The notes below the pieces were generated by a model. The model saw only the letters and a program-made list of their open reading frames with translations, was not told the origin of the DNA and did not search any database. The translations under genes and the position numbers were made by a program. Below, in pieces: positions 63,739-64,000 of a stretch of DNA of 64,000 nucleotides. Source of the DNA: Aquila chrysaetos chrysaetos (Eukaryota > Chordata > Aves > Accipitriformes > Accipitridae); the NCBI RefSeq assembly GCF_900496995.4, contig NC_044011.1:12370041-12434040 (forward strand), given 5' to 3'. Each line of letters begins with the position of its first letter. The first letter of the stretch is position 1.

Positions 63739-64000
63739 TTGTCTACTTTCACCCAAACTTAAATTACAGAAGAATATGTATTAATGTTTTTCCAAATCTA
63801 AAACTTATACTAGAAGAGAAAAATTTCAACTTCTATCAATAAAGCCAGCTAGAAATAATACTTAAAGGATTGTTCTGGACAGCTGAAGCCCATGTTTTCT
63901 AAATGACTGCTATAGAGTACAAAGTAAAGTACAGTTCAGTGCAGGTTACATTCCTACCAGAACTGCTGTCTTCTCACACAATGAGAAAAGCTACTGTACA

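Larger units (their letters stand above)
50131..64000 (+). other. RAB32: RAB32 intron 1 (to window end)
   Basis: AT-rich non-coding sequence runs from the exon 1 donor to the window edge. I looked for the next coding block (continuing WDIAGQERFGNMTRVYYKEA) and did not find it, so the intron is at least 13.87 kb. Contents are mostly unique: a T run (52211-52229), short GGAT and CATA repeats near 56800 and 55085, a 20-bp palindrome (58103-58122), and a hairpin and 16-bp palindrome near 63.7 kb. No mobile element or separate gene was recognised. Confidence 0.8.

Overview
This is vertebrate nuclear DNA, almost certainly from a bird and probably a neoavian one. The clues are a CR1 LINE tail ending in avian-type ATTCTATG repeats (48439-48857), a solo LTR of a type I recognise from neoavian genomes (45400-45975), several old amniote MIR and CR1 remnants, low repeat density, and short distances between genes. 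Only two protein-coding genes can be identified. Both lie on the + strand and both are partial: the last coding exon of GRM1 (metabotropic glutamate receptor 1) and the first coding exon of RAB32. GRM1 followed by RAB32 is also the order on human 6q24, so the window sits in conserved synteny.

Layout. 1-6685 is the terminal intron of GRM1. 6686-7526 is the last GRM1 coding exon, encoding the long cytoplasmic tail of the mGluR1a isoform with its Homer-binding PPSPF motif and C-terminal SSTL. A long AT-rich 3' UTR follows; its best distal poly(A) signal is at 10446. From about 10.5 to 49.2 kb the sequence is intergenic and holds MIR remnants, two old CR1 fragments, two LTR insertions (one clear, one probable), a young CR1 copy and diverged tandem duplications. 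It also holds two short exon-like segments of unknown gene (28390-28494 and 45050-45118). A CpG island (about 49190-50250) carries the RAB32 promoter, 5' leader and exon 1 (CDS 49902-50130). 50131 to the end is RAB32 intron 1; exon 2 is not in the window.

The two named genes are not known to work together: mGluR1 is a Gq-coupled neuronal receptor, and Rab32 is a small GTPase of lysosome-related organelles and mitochondria. Their adjacency is a matter of synteny. No operon, CRISPR array, tRNA, rRNA or complete novel system was seen. The most striking unexplained structure is a perfect 45-bp-arm inverted repeat with a 4-nt spacer at 49441-49534, inside the RAB32 CpG island. Next is the 69-nt phase-0 exon-like segment at 45050-45118, which has good splice signals but no recognisable product.
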